From: Defluviitaleaceae bacterium
Lineage (GTDB): Bacteria > Bacillota > Clostridia > Lachnospirales > WQUN01
Direction: 5' to 3'
DNA length: 48,390 nucleotides
Assembly: GCA_009781725.1 (NCBI GenBank)
Contig: WQVF01000022.1
Span: forward strand, 1-48,390
This document shows, piece after piece, positions 26,008 to 34,961 of this stretch (position 1 is its first letter; each line of letters opens with the position of its first letter). The notes beneath the pieces were generated by a model. It was given only the letters and a program-made list of their open reading frames with translations. It was not told the origin of the DNA and did not search any database. A program made the position numbers and the translations under genes.

Positions 26008-26110
26008 TAGTCAGCTATGAGAGAGGTGGGTCCATTGGGCAGATTGATGTAAGGCCCGAAGGGCCGGGGGGGGCTTAGCAGGCGTTCATAAATACGTTGT
26101 AGCGTATCCA
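26008..26110 (+). other. Leader segment present only in the right copy
   Basis: About 100 bases here replace 18 in the left copy. It contains a GGCCC-GAA-GGGCC hairpin and a run of eight G (about 26066-26073). No ORF with a ribosome binding site is seen. The protease site AAGGAGG follows directly. Confidence 0.5.
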
Positions 26111-26123
26111 AAGGAGGATGAAA

Positions 26124-28367
26124 ATGAAGAACAAAGGAAAAAGGCTATTGAGCATTTTGATGGTTATTGTACTATTGTTGTCAGTAACCAACACATTTGC
26201 AGCAAATAGCGACAGCGAAGTACCCTATGGCTATGAGCCATGGCAGGAAGATGACTCATGGGAAGAATACGAAACATTTTTACCAACGGGAATCACTCGA
26301 GAGTTGGCACAGGGCATATGGTTTGATGATGACCGAGGCATGTATTACATCCCATTGTTGGGATTGTATTATGACTCGGAGAGTGATATGTTATTCGAGC
26401 CAGGTTATGCCATATGGTGGGAAGATGATGAAGAGCCCACAGTATCAGTTTATGACTTGCCTGTAACAGGAGCACATATTGACGGCCATTGGCTTGAGTT
26501 TGGTACTGTTCTTCCGGCATACGAGACAATAATGCCGGCAAGCTCACCCACTGTTACATTGACAATAAGCAATATAACCAATACATCCGTTGATTTAACA
26601 GGCGAAATATTTAACATAGGCGGTGCAACAATAAGGCGTCGAGGGTTTTGGCTACGCAGAGATGACAGTCCAACAGATTTTGATGAATATTTGGTGAATA
26701 GCAGTATTAATCCCTTCGGTATGAGAGTAACTGTGACCAGTGGTCACTTGTATCATGCCCGCGCGATAATAAGAATCGAAGGTGGTACAGGGTCTATAAC
26801 TAGTGCAGCACAAACATTTAGAACGCCGGGCGGAGGTGGGTCAAATCCGACGTCATCACCGCCACCTGGCGGGTCCACGGCCACACCGCCACCCGGTGGT
26901 GGGTCAACATCCACACCGCCCCCAGGCGGGTCAACATCGACTCCACCCCCCAGCGGACCAACGCCAACCCCAGCACCATTCCTATCCTTTAGCCCAGCCA
27001 ATGCGGCTCCATGGAATGAGTCGGAATGGAGAGTCACAGGGGGACAAGGGACAACCATGTCAATTGTCAATGCGAGTCAGAGCTGGTCTGTGAGTCAAAC
27101 CACTGGTACGGGGGCCTGGCTGGAAGTAGTGGGTTCAGGAGAACCGGGAACTACGCTTAGGATTAGCGTTACACAGTCAAACGACACCGGCATTCCCCGT
27201 GAAGCAACAGTTACCGTAAGGTCAGGGAACCTACCCTCTCGGGAGCTTCGCATAGTGCAAGCACCTATTATAACGACAATAAGAGGACAAAGGGTAATTG
27301 AGAGTTTAAACCGTCGGGGATATGTTGATGTCAGCCACATGCAGGCAAGGGCTATACGGTATGCTGCCAGACATACTGCAAATTACCCTATATGGAATTT
27401 TGTCCATAGAGAAGGTAATGTTTTTGCTATCAGAAATGAGACAACAGGGGAATATCTCACAGAATCCGTGAGGGCTCTGACTCATCAGCCAAGAATTTCC
27501 GGAGTTGGGAGAGACTACGACCCTAGGCAAAGTTGGCTGCTAATGCCACAGCCTAACGGCACATATAGAATCCGCAGTATCTCACAGGACACTTTGTATA
27601 TTGATGGCGAGTCTGCCATCGTAACGCTCTCAACGCGGAGTATTAGTGGTAATCAGCAATTATGGTGGATAGAAGGCATTTGGCATATCGACTCTAATGA
27701 GTGGCACGAAACATGGTTTGGGATTTGGGACAGGGTAATAAATATCCGGCGCGAGACACTTGGCACCCCCCCTGCTGGGTTTGATTTCATAACAAGTATG
27801 AATCGTGCCCAGAATATTTGGTCACGTGATTTGGGTGTAACATTTAACCCTGTAGCCGACTTGAATGTTGCTAATATCAGGGCACTTGGTGGCGATAGGT
27901 ATGAGATTGCAAGAGAGATAAATAGAGGTACTGATTTTTCTCCAACTGCCCAACGGTATGGTTTTTTTAGAATTCATCCTATGGTAGAAGAGGGTAATGC
28001 GGGTACACTCCGCGCAGGAGGTGTTAATCGCAATGTGCGCAGATTGCTTAATGTCGGAGACAATGCGGTGGAAATAGCCGTATTTTCAAACAGTGGAAGC
28101 TGGGATACGCGCAATTACCGTAATGTTCGTTTTGCTACGATGGCAGCCATACATGAGCTAGGTCACGCACTTGGGTATTTTGGACATTCCCCTGGTTCTA
28201 ATGACATTATGAGGGGGAACATTCAATTTCTTTCGAGCCCAAGTGAAATTCTACGCCCAGCCGAGCTAGAACACTTAAGGCAAGCATATCGATTCAGACG
28301 ACAAGTTAATCCATTCATGGAGACAGATATTTATTTGATTGACGAAGGGAGCGGTAACTATGAATAA
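26124..28367 (+). CDS. Secreted multidomain metzincin metalloprotease
   Basis: A 747-residue exported protein with a signal peptide at residues 1 to about 26 (cleavage near TFA-AN). An acidic, Trp/Tyr-rich segment follows, then a fibronectin-type-III-like domain (about 135-240), a Pro/Gly/Thr-rich linker (about 240-285), a BACON-like beta domain (about 290-380) and a ricin-B-lectin-like region (about 400-510, IRNETTGEYL, YRIRSISQDTLYIDG). The C-terminal peptidase domain has the zinc site HELGHALGYFGH (677-688, HExxHxxGxxH) and a likely Met-turn (DIMRG). These define a metzincin, matrixin-like endopeptidase. ATG 26124 is chosen over 26118 because AAGGAGG lies six bases before it and abuts the other. 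It overlaps the next gene by eight bases. Confidence 0.85.
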   Translation: MKNKGKRLLSILMVIVLLLSVTNTFAANSDSEVPYGYEPWQEDDSWEEYETFLPTGITRELAQGIWFDDDRGMYYIPLLGLYYDSESDMLFEPGYAIWWEDDEEPTVSVYDLPVTGAHIDGHWLEFGTVLPAYETIMPASSPTVTLTISNITNTSVDLTGEIFNIGGATIRRRGFWLRRDDSPTDFDEYLVNSSINPFGMRVTVTSGHLYHARAIIRIEGGTGSITSAAQTFRTPGGGGSNPTSSPPPGGSTATPPPGGGSTSTPPPGGSTSTPPPSGPTPTPAPFLSFSPANAAPWNESEWRVTGGQGTTMSIVNASQSWSVSQTTGTGAWLEVVGSGEPGTTLRISVTQSNDTGIPREATVTVRSGNLPSRELRIVQAPIITTIRGQRVIESLNRRGYVDVSHMQARAIRYAARHTANYPIWNFVHREGNVFAIRNETTGEYLTESVRALTHQPRISGVGRDYDPRQSWLLMPQPNGTYRIRSISQDTLYIDGESAIVTLSTRSISGNQQLWWIEGIWHIDSNEWHETWFGIWDRVINIRRETLGTPPAGFDFITSMNRAQNIWSRDLGVTFNPVADLNVANIRALGGDRYEIAREINRGTDFSPTAQRYGFFRIHPMVEEGNAGTLRAGGVNRNVRRLLNVGDNAVEIAVFSNSGSWDTRNYRNVRFATMAAIHELGHALGYFGHSPGSNDIMRGNIQFLSSPSEILRPAELEHLRQAYRFRRQVNPFMETDIYLIDEGSGNYE

Positions 28368-30183
28368 GAAACATTTGCTGGCAATCTCAGGCATACTGCT
28401 TATAGGTATTTTACTTTTTACCGCATATAACTCACATAACTTACACAGCGAACACATGCATACTGCAAGTTCACGCCAGGAAGCGATAAACTCACACAAC
28501 GAAGCTGTAAGTCTGCGTAGTGAAACAACAGTAGGTGAATCTGGTGATGACATAAGAGTTATAACCTCGGGTATGGGCATCCATGCAACATTTGAATGTG
28601 TGATAGAGGTGGCCACTGATGTGGTAGTTGCAGAGTTTGTTGCCCGCAGGCCTTTTGGGCAAGGTGCCACTGAGTATGAGTTTATTGTCCATGACCATAT
28701 ATATGGCAGTGCAGCAGACACTATATTTGTGTATGTTGTCTACAATGAGATGAGCCGTAGTTTTGCGGCTCCCGAGTTTCAATTTACTACGGACACGGAA
28801 TATTTACTGGCATTAATAAAACTTGTTAATATTTATGCCAGCTTTCATTATGATGGATTTATGTTTATAGAAGACCTTATTCTTGACTTAAATAACCCAT
28901 CAAGAAGCACAATGCACAATGAGCCACTGACGATACACTCATATTTGGATTTTAACAGCATTGGGCTTGCACGGGAGCATGTTATTTCGTATGTCCGTTC
29001 ATTGCCTCGAAACCCTTTTGCGACAATTAATCGTGTGTTTATTACCTCTGACAACTTGGCGGACATAATCAATGGTTCACCGTATGTACTCGTTATTGAA
29101 ATAGATGAACCAAGGCGTTTATCGAGCCAGGGACTGCAATCAGATATACAGGCAACTGACATCTATTACGTAACAGTAGTTGAGGTGCTAAAGGGGAATA
29201 TGCGAGTTGGAGATGAATTACGAGTTGTCTTTTTTGCCGATACTGTTAACTCAGGAGAAACGCACATTGTTTCAATTACGCCAACCAGTCCAAATAGCAC
29301 TAATCCTTTTTTCTATGATTTTACCTCCCGCCACAGCCTCCACTGCCTAGACCAACGGGATGAAATAATGGCCATAATCAGAGGCCCAGGACGCTCTTCA
29401 ACCAGCTCCTCAGCCACACCCACGCCCACACCATCCCCCACGCCCGTAGCTGGCCCTTCAAGATTTAGTGCGTCACCATACGACCCAGATGCAGTTGCCG
29501 ATATCGTGCTGATAAACATTGATATCGACCTGTCGGAGGATTTTGTATCTGCAATGATTGAGATTGATGAGCTCAACGCCATGTTCCTGCTGGAAGAGAT
29601 GCACAGCATAACAGTAGCCGCCGACGAGATTCGTACAATTATCAGTGTGTATGTAGGCGACCTAGACCTAAGCGATATACAACTGCTGATGTTTAGGGGC
29701 TTTGCAATTGACCCGGATACCGGGGATTACACTATTATCCCTGGCAGGTTTTCAGCAGACCGCAACTATTTCTATTTTGAGCTTGCAGGCTCAGGGATTA
29801 TCGGCGCATTTGTTTACGAATTACCGACACCCCTGTTGCGCCTAACCATCAACCAATACCGCTACTATTATCGCGGTGCCCCACAAACAAGCGACGCAGC
29901 CCCCTTTATCACTGGGAACCGCACCATGGTACCCATACGCTTGGTATCAGAAGCCCTAGGCGCAACCCCCCGCTGGGACAGGTCAAGCCGCACGGCGTAT
30001 ATCTACTACAATGATACGGTGCTTCGCTTGCCTGTAGGTGAGCCGCTGCCCGATGAGATGGGTACACCCATATTGCGCAATAATCGTGTACTAGTGCCTC
30101 TCCGCTTTGTTATCGAAAACTTTGATGCCTTTACTTTCTGGGATAGGGAGTTGAGGGAAGTTACGGTTTACGTTTTGGGTTAG
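28360..30183 (+). CDS. Membrane-anchored protein with C-terminal copper-amine-oxidase-N-like domain
   Basis: A 607-residue protein with an N-terminal hydrophobic anchor or signal (about residues 4-21). Two similar beta-rich segments follow (about 60-160, and about 220-330 containing YVTVVEVLKGNMRVGD), then a Ser/Thr/Pro linker (about 345-365), and a C-terminal domain (about 490-607) of the copper amine oxidase N1 type common in Clostridia surface proteins (MVPIRLVSEALGA, RVLVPLRFVIENF). No copper or catalytic site is implied by that domain alone. ATG 28360 overlaps the protease stop and follows a GGGAG site, so the two genes are coupled. It is possibly a surface partner of the protease; specific function unknown. 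Confidence 0.75.
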   Translation: MNKKHLLAISGILLIGILLFTAYNSHNLHSEHMHTASSRQEAINSHNEAVSLRSETTVGESGDDIRVITSGMGIHATFECVIEVATDVVVAEFVARRPFGQGATEYEFIVHDHIYGSAADTIFVYVVYNEMSRSFAAPEFQFTTDTEYLLALIKLVNIYASFHYDGFMFIEDLILDLNNPSRSTMHNEPLTIHSYLDFNSIGLAREHVISYVRSLPRNPFATINRVFITSDNLADIINGSPYVLVIEIDEPRRLSSQGLQSDIQATDIYYVTVVEVLKGNMRVGDELRVVFFADTVNSGETHIVSITPTSPNSTNPFFYDFTSRHSLHCLDQRDEIMAIIRGPGRSSTSSSATPTPTPSPTPVAGPSRFSASPYDPDAVADIVLINIDIDLSEDFVSAMIEIDELNAMFLLEEMHSITVAADEIRTIISVYVGDLDLSDIQLLMFRGFAIDPDTGDYTIIPGRFSADRNYFYFELAGSGIIGAFVYELPTPLLRLTINQYRYYYRGAPQTSDAAPFITGNRTMVPIRLVSEALGATPRWDRSSRTAYIYYNDTVLRLPVGEPLPDEMGTPILRNNRVLVPLRFVIENFDAFTFWDRELREVTVYVLG

Positions 30184-30219
30184 GTGATATGTACTACACT
30201 GGATAATCATAAAAAAAGA

Positions 30220-30254
30220 GGTAGCAGCACGTGTTTTGTGCTGTTACCCCTTTC
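30220..30254. terminator. Bidirectional terminator between convergent genes
   Basis: GGTAGCAGCAC (30220-30230) pairs with GTGCTGTTACC (30238-30248), 11 bp with one G-T, flanked by A7 on the left and CCTTTCTT on the right. Confidence 0.85.
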
Positions 30255-30259
30255 TTCCT

Positions 30260-31381
30260 CTAAAAATACTGATAATAATCCGTCTTAATCATCCCATTAA
30301 ATAGCTTGCGTTTGGCGCGGGCTTTTTTCTTATATGCGGTTTCGAAGAACTCGTCGGGGGTTAGTACGTATACGCTCCACCCAGTGGGGTTAAAAAGGCG
30401 GCCTAAGTCTCTGTATAGGCGTTCTACCTCCTTGATTTGGCCAAGCCTTTCCCCGTAGGGCGGATTGATTATAGCTACACCTTTTTCCGCCGGGAGTATG
30501 ATTTCGTTTGCGGGGCGTACTTCGAATCGTATGCAGTCATCCACTCCCGCCAGTTCTGCATTGGCCTTTGCCAACTCTACCACCTCAGGGTCGATATCTG
30601 AGGCATAAATTTCGGGCTGCGTATCCACCCTTATAGCGGCATATGCTTCTTGGCGAGCTTCTTTCCAATATTTCTTTGGCACAGTAGGCCAAGCTTCGCT
30701 TGCGAAGGTTCTTGCAATGCCCGGGGCAATATTTCTTGCCCGCATTGCAGCCTCTATTGGCAAAGTTCCTGAACCGCAGCATGGGTCAAGGAAAACCTGG
30801 TTGGCCCTGTAACGGGCAATGTCGATGAGAGCTGCCGCCATGGTTTCCTTCATGGGAGCTTCTCCTGCCTGAGCCCGGTATCCCCGTTTGTGTAGGCCCT
30901 GACCTACCCCGGTGGTATCCAAAGTCAGTATTGCGATATCTTTATGCAAGGAGACACGAATGGTGTACTCGGCACCGGTTTCCTTAAACCAACTAACCTT
31001 GTATTTTTGCTTTAATTTTTCCACAACGGCTTTTTTGGTAATTGCCTGTACATCCGGGGTAGAAAACAGCCCAGACTGTACAGATTTCCCCATTACGGTA
31101 AACTTACCATCTACAGGAATCCAGTCTTCCCAAGGCAGTGCTTTGACCGCCTCGAACAGGCCGTCGAAGGTAGTTGCGGGGAATTCTCCCAGCTTTATCA
31201 GCAATCTATCGGCACTTCTCAGCCATAAGTTAGCCTTTACAATTGCTTCCGGGATGCCTTCACCTGGGGAGAATTCCACCCGATTATCCAGGCATTTTAC
31301 GTCCTTGAACCCTAAGTTGGCCACTTCCCATTTAACAATGGATTCCAAGCCGAAAGCAGCTGTTGCTATTAAGCTTACCAT
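30260..31381 (-). CDS. THUMP-domain RNA (guanine-N2)-methyltransferase, RlmL/YpsC type
   Basis: A 373-residue cytoplasmic enzyme. The N-terminal ferredoxin-like and THUMP region (about 1-155) binds RNA. The C-terminal Rossmann domain has the SAM motif DPCCGSGTLPIEAA and the catalytic N306-P-P-Y309 of amino-group methyltransferases. In Firmicutes this family (YpsC) corresponds to the N-terminal half of E. coli RlmL, which makes m2G2445 in 23S rRNA. The ATG overlaps the stop of the upstream binding-protein gene by seven bases. Confidence 0.9.
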   Translation of the reverse strand: MVSLIATAAFGLESIVKWEVANLGFKDVKCLDNRVEFSPGEGIPEAIVKANLWLRSADRLLIKLGEFPATTFDGLFEAVKALPWEDWIPVDGKFTVMGKSVQSGLFSTPDVQAITKKAVVEKLKQKYKVSWFKETGAEYTIRVSLHKDIAILTLDTTGVGQGLHKRGYRAQAGEAPMKETMAAALIDIARYRANQVFLDPCCGSGTLPIEAAMRARNIAPGIARTFASEAWPTVPKKYWKEARQEAYAAIRVDTQPEIYASDIDPEVVELAKANAELAGVDDCIRFEVRPANEIILPAEKGVAIINPPYGERLGQIKEVERLYRDLGRLFNPTGWSVYVLTPDEFFETAYKKKARAKRKLFNGMIKTDYYQYF

Positions 31382-33708
31382 ATATACGCCTCATCTCCGG
31401 TGACCCATATCCGGTGAAGACCCCAGTCTTCATTTGTACCGGAAACATCATGACCCATTACCCGATTATTGACAGCGGTAAGATTTATCCGCCAATTGGC
31501 GGGGAAGGCCGGGGCGTATTCATAAAAAAGCCGCTGCCATTCATGGAAATGATTCCGTAACCAATCCAAGTCCCAGGCCTGGGGTGAATTAAAGCCATCC
31601 AGTACCTGCTGGAATTCATCGTTCATAAATCGAGGGATATTGAACAAGGCGTGGCCCCAAAATGAATTTGGGTTGGGGTCCAGTCCCGCTCCCCAGAAAA
31701 GTACCGCAACATCAAAGTCTCGTTCTCCTGTGCCATGGATAAGCTCCTGCTGCATTTCAAAGAAATCCTGTCTTTCTATATATACTTGCAAGCCTACAGC
31801 CTTCCAAGAATCTGCATAGTGCTCCGATATAAAATGCAAATCATGGGTATTGTTGGTAACCAAATGGATGATAAACTCATTGCCTTCTGGGTCTGTCCGC
31901 CATCCGTCTGGGCCCACCAAAAAACCTGCTTCGTCCAGATAGGCCTTTGCTCGAACCGGGTCATAATCAAAACCAATGAAATCTGGGATATGAAACTCCC
32001 TGTGAAGGGGAGGTAATATAGATGTGGCCGGCACCCTTAGTCCGGAATACAGCTCAGAGGTAATCACAGATTCATTAATGGCAAAAGCCATAGCCCGGCG
32101 CAAACGAGGGTCGCCCATCCGTGGATTCTCAAAAGGCACAACCCGGCTAGTTTCTTCGTCAAAATAACCTAGGTTAAAGTTTATGGTACCAAAGAAATTA
32201 TCCACCATCCCCAGATAGTGAAAATTGTCCGGCTCAGGCATTACGGTATAGCCCCATGTTCCCATGGTTGAGATATCAAGAAGCCCTTCCTGCATAAAAT
32301 CCAGTATAAGGGACCAAGGGAGAACCAATACCTCTACAGAGTCCAAGTATGGCCTGCCCCGCCAATAATTTTCATTGGCTACAAGGTATAAACCATCCCA
32401 AGGAGCATCCCTTTCCACTATAAAAGGCCCCCACCCTATTGGGCGTGTCGTGGAATGATAATGCCAGGGCTGCTCATGAAGAGGCACATCTTGGAAGATA
32501 TGCCTGGGGTATGGCGAGGAAAAAAATCCGAAGTGCAGTATCGACGGAGGGAAGTCAATAAAATAAATGGTAAGCTCACGCTCATCCTCGGACAGCACCA
32601 GGCCGGATATATAGTCAGCCTCGCCGCGGTGATACTCCCACGCACCCACAATGTTTTGCTGTGCGGTATTCCAGCGGACACCCCCTGCGTCAAGATAGTC
32701 AGGATGGGCAATCATTTCATGGGCAAAAACCAGGTCGCTCAGAGTTAGTGGATGCCCATCATGCCAGTACACATCAGCCCTCTGAACAAGATGCAAAGAG
32801 CGGCCCTCTAAACAGTAATCCCATGTGACAATACCAGATTGCCCCATTGTATGGTAAGCTGTCCGGCTAAACACGCTTGTGCTCCCACCAAACCACTGCA
32901 TTAAGCTCATATCCAGTGATAAATTAGAAAAAATAGCATTGAGGGAACCGGAAGGGGGGGTATCCGAAGGAAGGCCCACATAGAGATGACCTCCATACTG
33001 GGGCGGTCTGCCTACCTCCGGTGACCTTGTCGGGAAACGCTCTTGTATTGATTCCAATGTCTCGTTTGGGTCACCGATGATAACATGGGGCTCCCATACA
33101 TTAGTTGTCCACGGATTATGGTGATGGATAAATGACCAGACATGAACTGACCTGCTTTCCGGGTCCCACCATGGCATACCCTCCCCAGCAGCAAGCATCA
33201 ACGCTCTCACCTCCTCAATGTTAGAGGGATGAGGGGGATTTCCTCCCCAAATAAATGCCTCCATAATGGCCCGCAAAGGTAGCATCAATTCCCCGCCTAC
33301 TATTTGATGTGGGATATCTGGGTAGATAGGGAAATTATCGACTACCATAAATTGTTCCCCCACAAAGATGATGAGATTGGTCCAATCGTGATATATCCAA
33401 ATAGCAAACTCATTATCATACAGCCACCCAGTATCAAGTCCCATCATTTCAAACAGTTCTATGGCGGCATCATCGTCATAAAAAAGCAAATTGATACTGT
33501 ACCCCATCATCTCGAGCAGCTCCAAGGGTACAAGCACACGTCCATTTATCAGTACCGGTTCCTGACCTGTGAACTCTACCCGTTGATTATTCAGGTATAT
33601 GGGGACCGTGTTATTTGGCTGTGAAGCACCAAGCTCTACCATTGGAGCTGAAATAGTCAATGATAGTAAAATCGACGCAATAAAAATACCTGTCAGCTTT
33701 TTTTTCAT
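31375..33708 (-). CDS. Extracellular solute-binding protein (family 5) fused to copper-amine-oxidase-N-like domain
   Basis: A 777-residue exported protein. The signal peptide covers residues 1 to about 28 and lacks a lipobox Cys. Residues about 35-190 carry copper amine oxidase N-like motifs (VLINGRVLVPLELLEMMGY, GELMLPLRAIMEAF). From about 250 on it matches SBP_bac_5 oligopeptide/nickel-binding proteins (QRADVYWHDGHPLTLSDLVFAHEM, AMAFAINESVITSELYSGL, DFDVAVLFWGAG). Such proteins deliver peptides to Dpp/Opp permeases, but none is encoded nearby. With no lipid anchor, it may be tethered through the N-terminal domain or released. It starts after GAGGAGG and overlaps the methyltransferase gene. 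Confidence 0.85.
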   Translation of the reverse strand: MKKKLTGIFIASILLSLTISAPMVELGASQPNNTVPIYLNNQRVEFTGQEPVLINGRVLVPLELLEMMGYSINLLFYDDDAAIELFEMMGLDTGWLYDNEFAIWIYHDWTNLIIFVGEQFMVVDNFPIYPDIPHQIVGGELMLPLRAIMEAFIWGGNPPHPSNIEEVRALMLAAGEGMPWWDPESRSVHVWSFIHHHNPWTTNVWEPHVIIGDPNETLESIQERFPTRSPEVGRPPQYGGHLYVGLPSDTPPSGSLNAIFSNLSLDMSLMQWFGGSTSVFSRTAYHTMGQSGIVTWDYCLEGRSLHLVQRADVYWHDGHPLTLSDLVFAHEMIAHPDYLDAGGVRWNTAQQNIVGAWEYHRGEADYISGLVLSEDERELTIYFIDFPPSILHFGFFSSPYPRHIFQDVPLHEQPWHYHSTTRPIGWGPFIVERDAPWDGLYLVANENYWRGRPYLDSVEVLVLPWSLILDFMQEGLLDISTMGTWGYTVMPEPDNFHYLGMVDNFFGTINFNLGYFDEETSRVVPFENPRMGDPRLRRAMAFAINESVITSELYSGLRVPATSILPPLHREFHIPDFIGFDYDPVRAKAYLDEAGFLVGPDGWRTDPEGNEFIIHLVTNNTHDLHFISEHYADSWKAVGLQVYIERQDFFEMQQELIHGTGERDFDVAVLFWGAGLDPNPNSFWGHALFNIPRFMNDEFQQVLDGFNSPQAWDLDWLRNHFHEWQRLFYEYAPAFPANWRINLTAVNNRVMGHDVSGTNEDWGLHRIWVTGDEAYIW

Positions 33709-33738
33709 GTGTACCTCCTCATTTTTAGTTGTTCCTCC

Positions 33739-33891
33739 AAAAGGGCTGTCTCGTTAAGATGTAATTAAAAGCCCGTCACCCTGGGCTTGACCCGGGGTCC
33801 CCCTGTCTTTCGACAATGGTTATGGGGTCCCGGATTAAATCCGGGATGACGAGCCTTGAGATTGCGGCATTATAAATGTGACAGCCCTTTT
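33739..33891. mobile_element. Candidate 153-bp MITE with 12-bp terminal inverted repeats
   Basis: AAAAGGGCTGTC (33739-33750) and GACAGCCCTTTT (33880-33891) are perfect inverted ends. From memory, GGGCTGTC-type ends occur on IS1182-like elements of Firmicutes. There is no ORF inside; the centre is a REP-like palindrome (33774-33851). It lies between two minus-strand genes. A split terminator is the alternative reading. No clear target duplication is visible. Confidence 0.45.
33774..33851. repeat. REP-like palindromic repeat (copy 1)
   Basis: It starts with CGTCACC and ends with GGGATGACG, with inner arms CCTGGGCTTGACCCGGGG and CCCGGATTAAATCCGGG around a GGTCCCC...GGGGTCC pair. The same layout is found at 39767-39849. 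Confidence 0.75.
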
Positions 33892-33896
33892 TATTT

Positions 33897-34880
33897 TTAT
33901 TCAACAATCAGCACACGCCCCATTCTTTCCCAATCCCCTCCAAACTGGAAGGATGGTTGAGGGGTTGGGTCTCCCGCCACTGCCCAAGCTTCATGAACAT
34001 TCCAATATGGCAGGAAAAGAAAATCAACCTGCTCATACTCTATTCCCAGATTATCGGTTATACGTAGCCTGGTTATTACGTTTTGGGAATCAGGACTTAT
34101 ATCCCCACCTGCTGTCACTGTAAAGGCCAGACCCTCGGACTCCAATCTGGAAACCTCATGCCAGTAGGATATCAAATCCCAGGTTTTTATTACTTCGTCC
34201 TCTGTCTCTAAGGTAAGTACAAGCTCCTGCACCTCAAGAGCCGGGTCGCCTTGCGTATTATTGGTAAATTGGGGCCAAAGAGTGACCCTGGTTGGCTGAT
34301 TGGTCCCGCTGGATGTTCCTTGGTTGGTAAAGAACGCAAAGCGCCCACTAAGCATATCCTGCAAATCAATATGCCCTATCCCCTCTGTGATTACTGTTGA
34401 ACCATGGGTGGCAAATGTCAATGCGAAATTATCACGGAGTGGGAGATTCATAACAGTGGAAAACCGCCCATCCTGGGAGGCCGACGCCTCCTCACTAATA
34501 ATCTGACCATCCGAGCCTCTGGCGGAAATGATTATCATGTCTCCGGGGGTAAACTCCCGCAGATTAAAGGATACTAGCACCTCGGCAGTAGCGGTATCAG
34601 CATCATAGCTTTGAACCTGTAATTGATGGTCAAAGCTCAACATTGTGGACTGGGTGATGTCATCGGCAAGGGCATCAATACGGTTAGACAAATCCCAAAT
34701 ATGAGTCTGAATCATACGCACATCATGTATTGCGTTGAAGAAATTATTGTTCATATTGCTAATATTTGCCTCTAAATGAGATAGCCGCCGGTTGATACGA
34801 AACACAATAATTAGAAGCACAATAATGGCAATCGTCAGCAAGGTGATTAAAGTTTTGGGTTTACTATTGTTCTCGTCCAT
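33897..34880 (-). CDS. Membrane-anchored protein with coiled coil and beta-rich extracellular domain
   Basis: A 327-residue protein. A short basic N-terminus and a transmembrane segment (about 10-30, LITLLTIAIIVLLIIVF) precede a heptad-like stretch (about 33-75, INRRLSHLEANISNMNNNFFNAI). The rest looks like beta-sandwich folds facing outward. It shares no motif I recognise. It lies between an ABC-2 permease and a solute-binding protein on the same strand. A gap of about 80 bases precedes it and about 190 bases holding the MITE-like element follow. Hypothetical. Confidence 0.7.
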   Translation of the reverse strand: MDENNSKPKTLITLLTIAIIVLLIIVFRINRRLSHLEANISNMNNNFFNAIHDVRMIQTHIWDLSNRIDALADDITQSTMLSFDHQLQVQSYDADTATAEVLVSFNLREFTPGDMIIISARGSDGQIISEEASASQDGRFSTVMNLPLRDNFALTFATHGSTVITEGIGHIDLQDMLSGRFAFFTNQGTSSGTNQPTRVTLWPQFTNNTQGDPALEVQELVLTLETEDEVIKTWDLISYWHEVSRLESEGLAFTVTAGGDISPDSQNVITRLRITDNLGIEYEQVDFLFLPYWNVHEAWAVAGDPTPQPSFQFGGDWERMGRVLIVE

Positions 34881-34961
34881 GTATTGCCTCCTGTCGTTTT
34901 GTCACTTTTGGTAAAGCCGCTCCCTTTGTCCCATGACGGGAGCACTATCGGAAGAGGTCAA

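Larger units (their letters stand above)
25448..26456 (+). repeat. Right copy of the large inverted duplication (matches 920-1)
   Basis: Homology to the left module starts at about 25448 (TTTCGGAAGAGG) and continues to 26456, where the left copy reaches the window edge. It is probably longer. The main structural difference is the extra stretch at about 26010-26109 before the protease gene. Confidence 0.9.
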
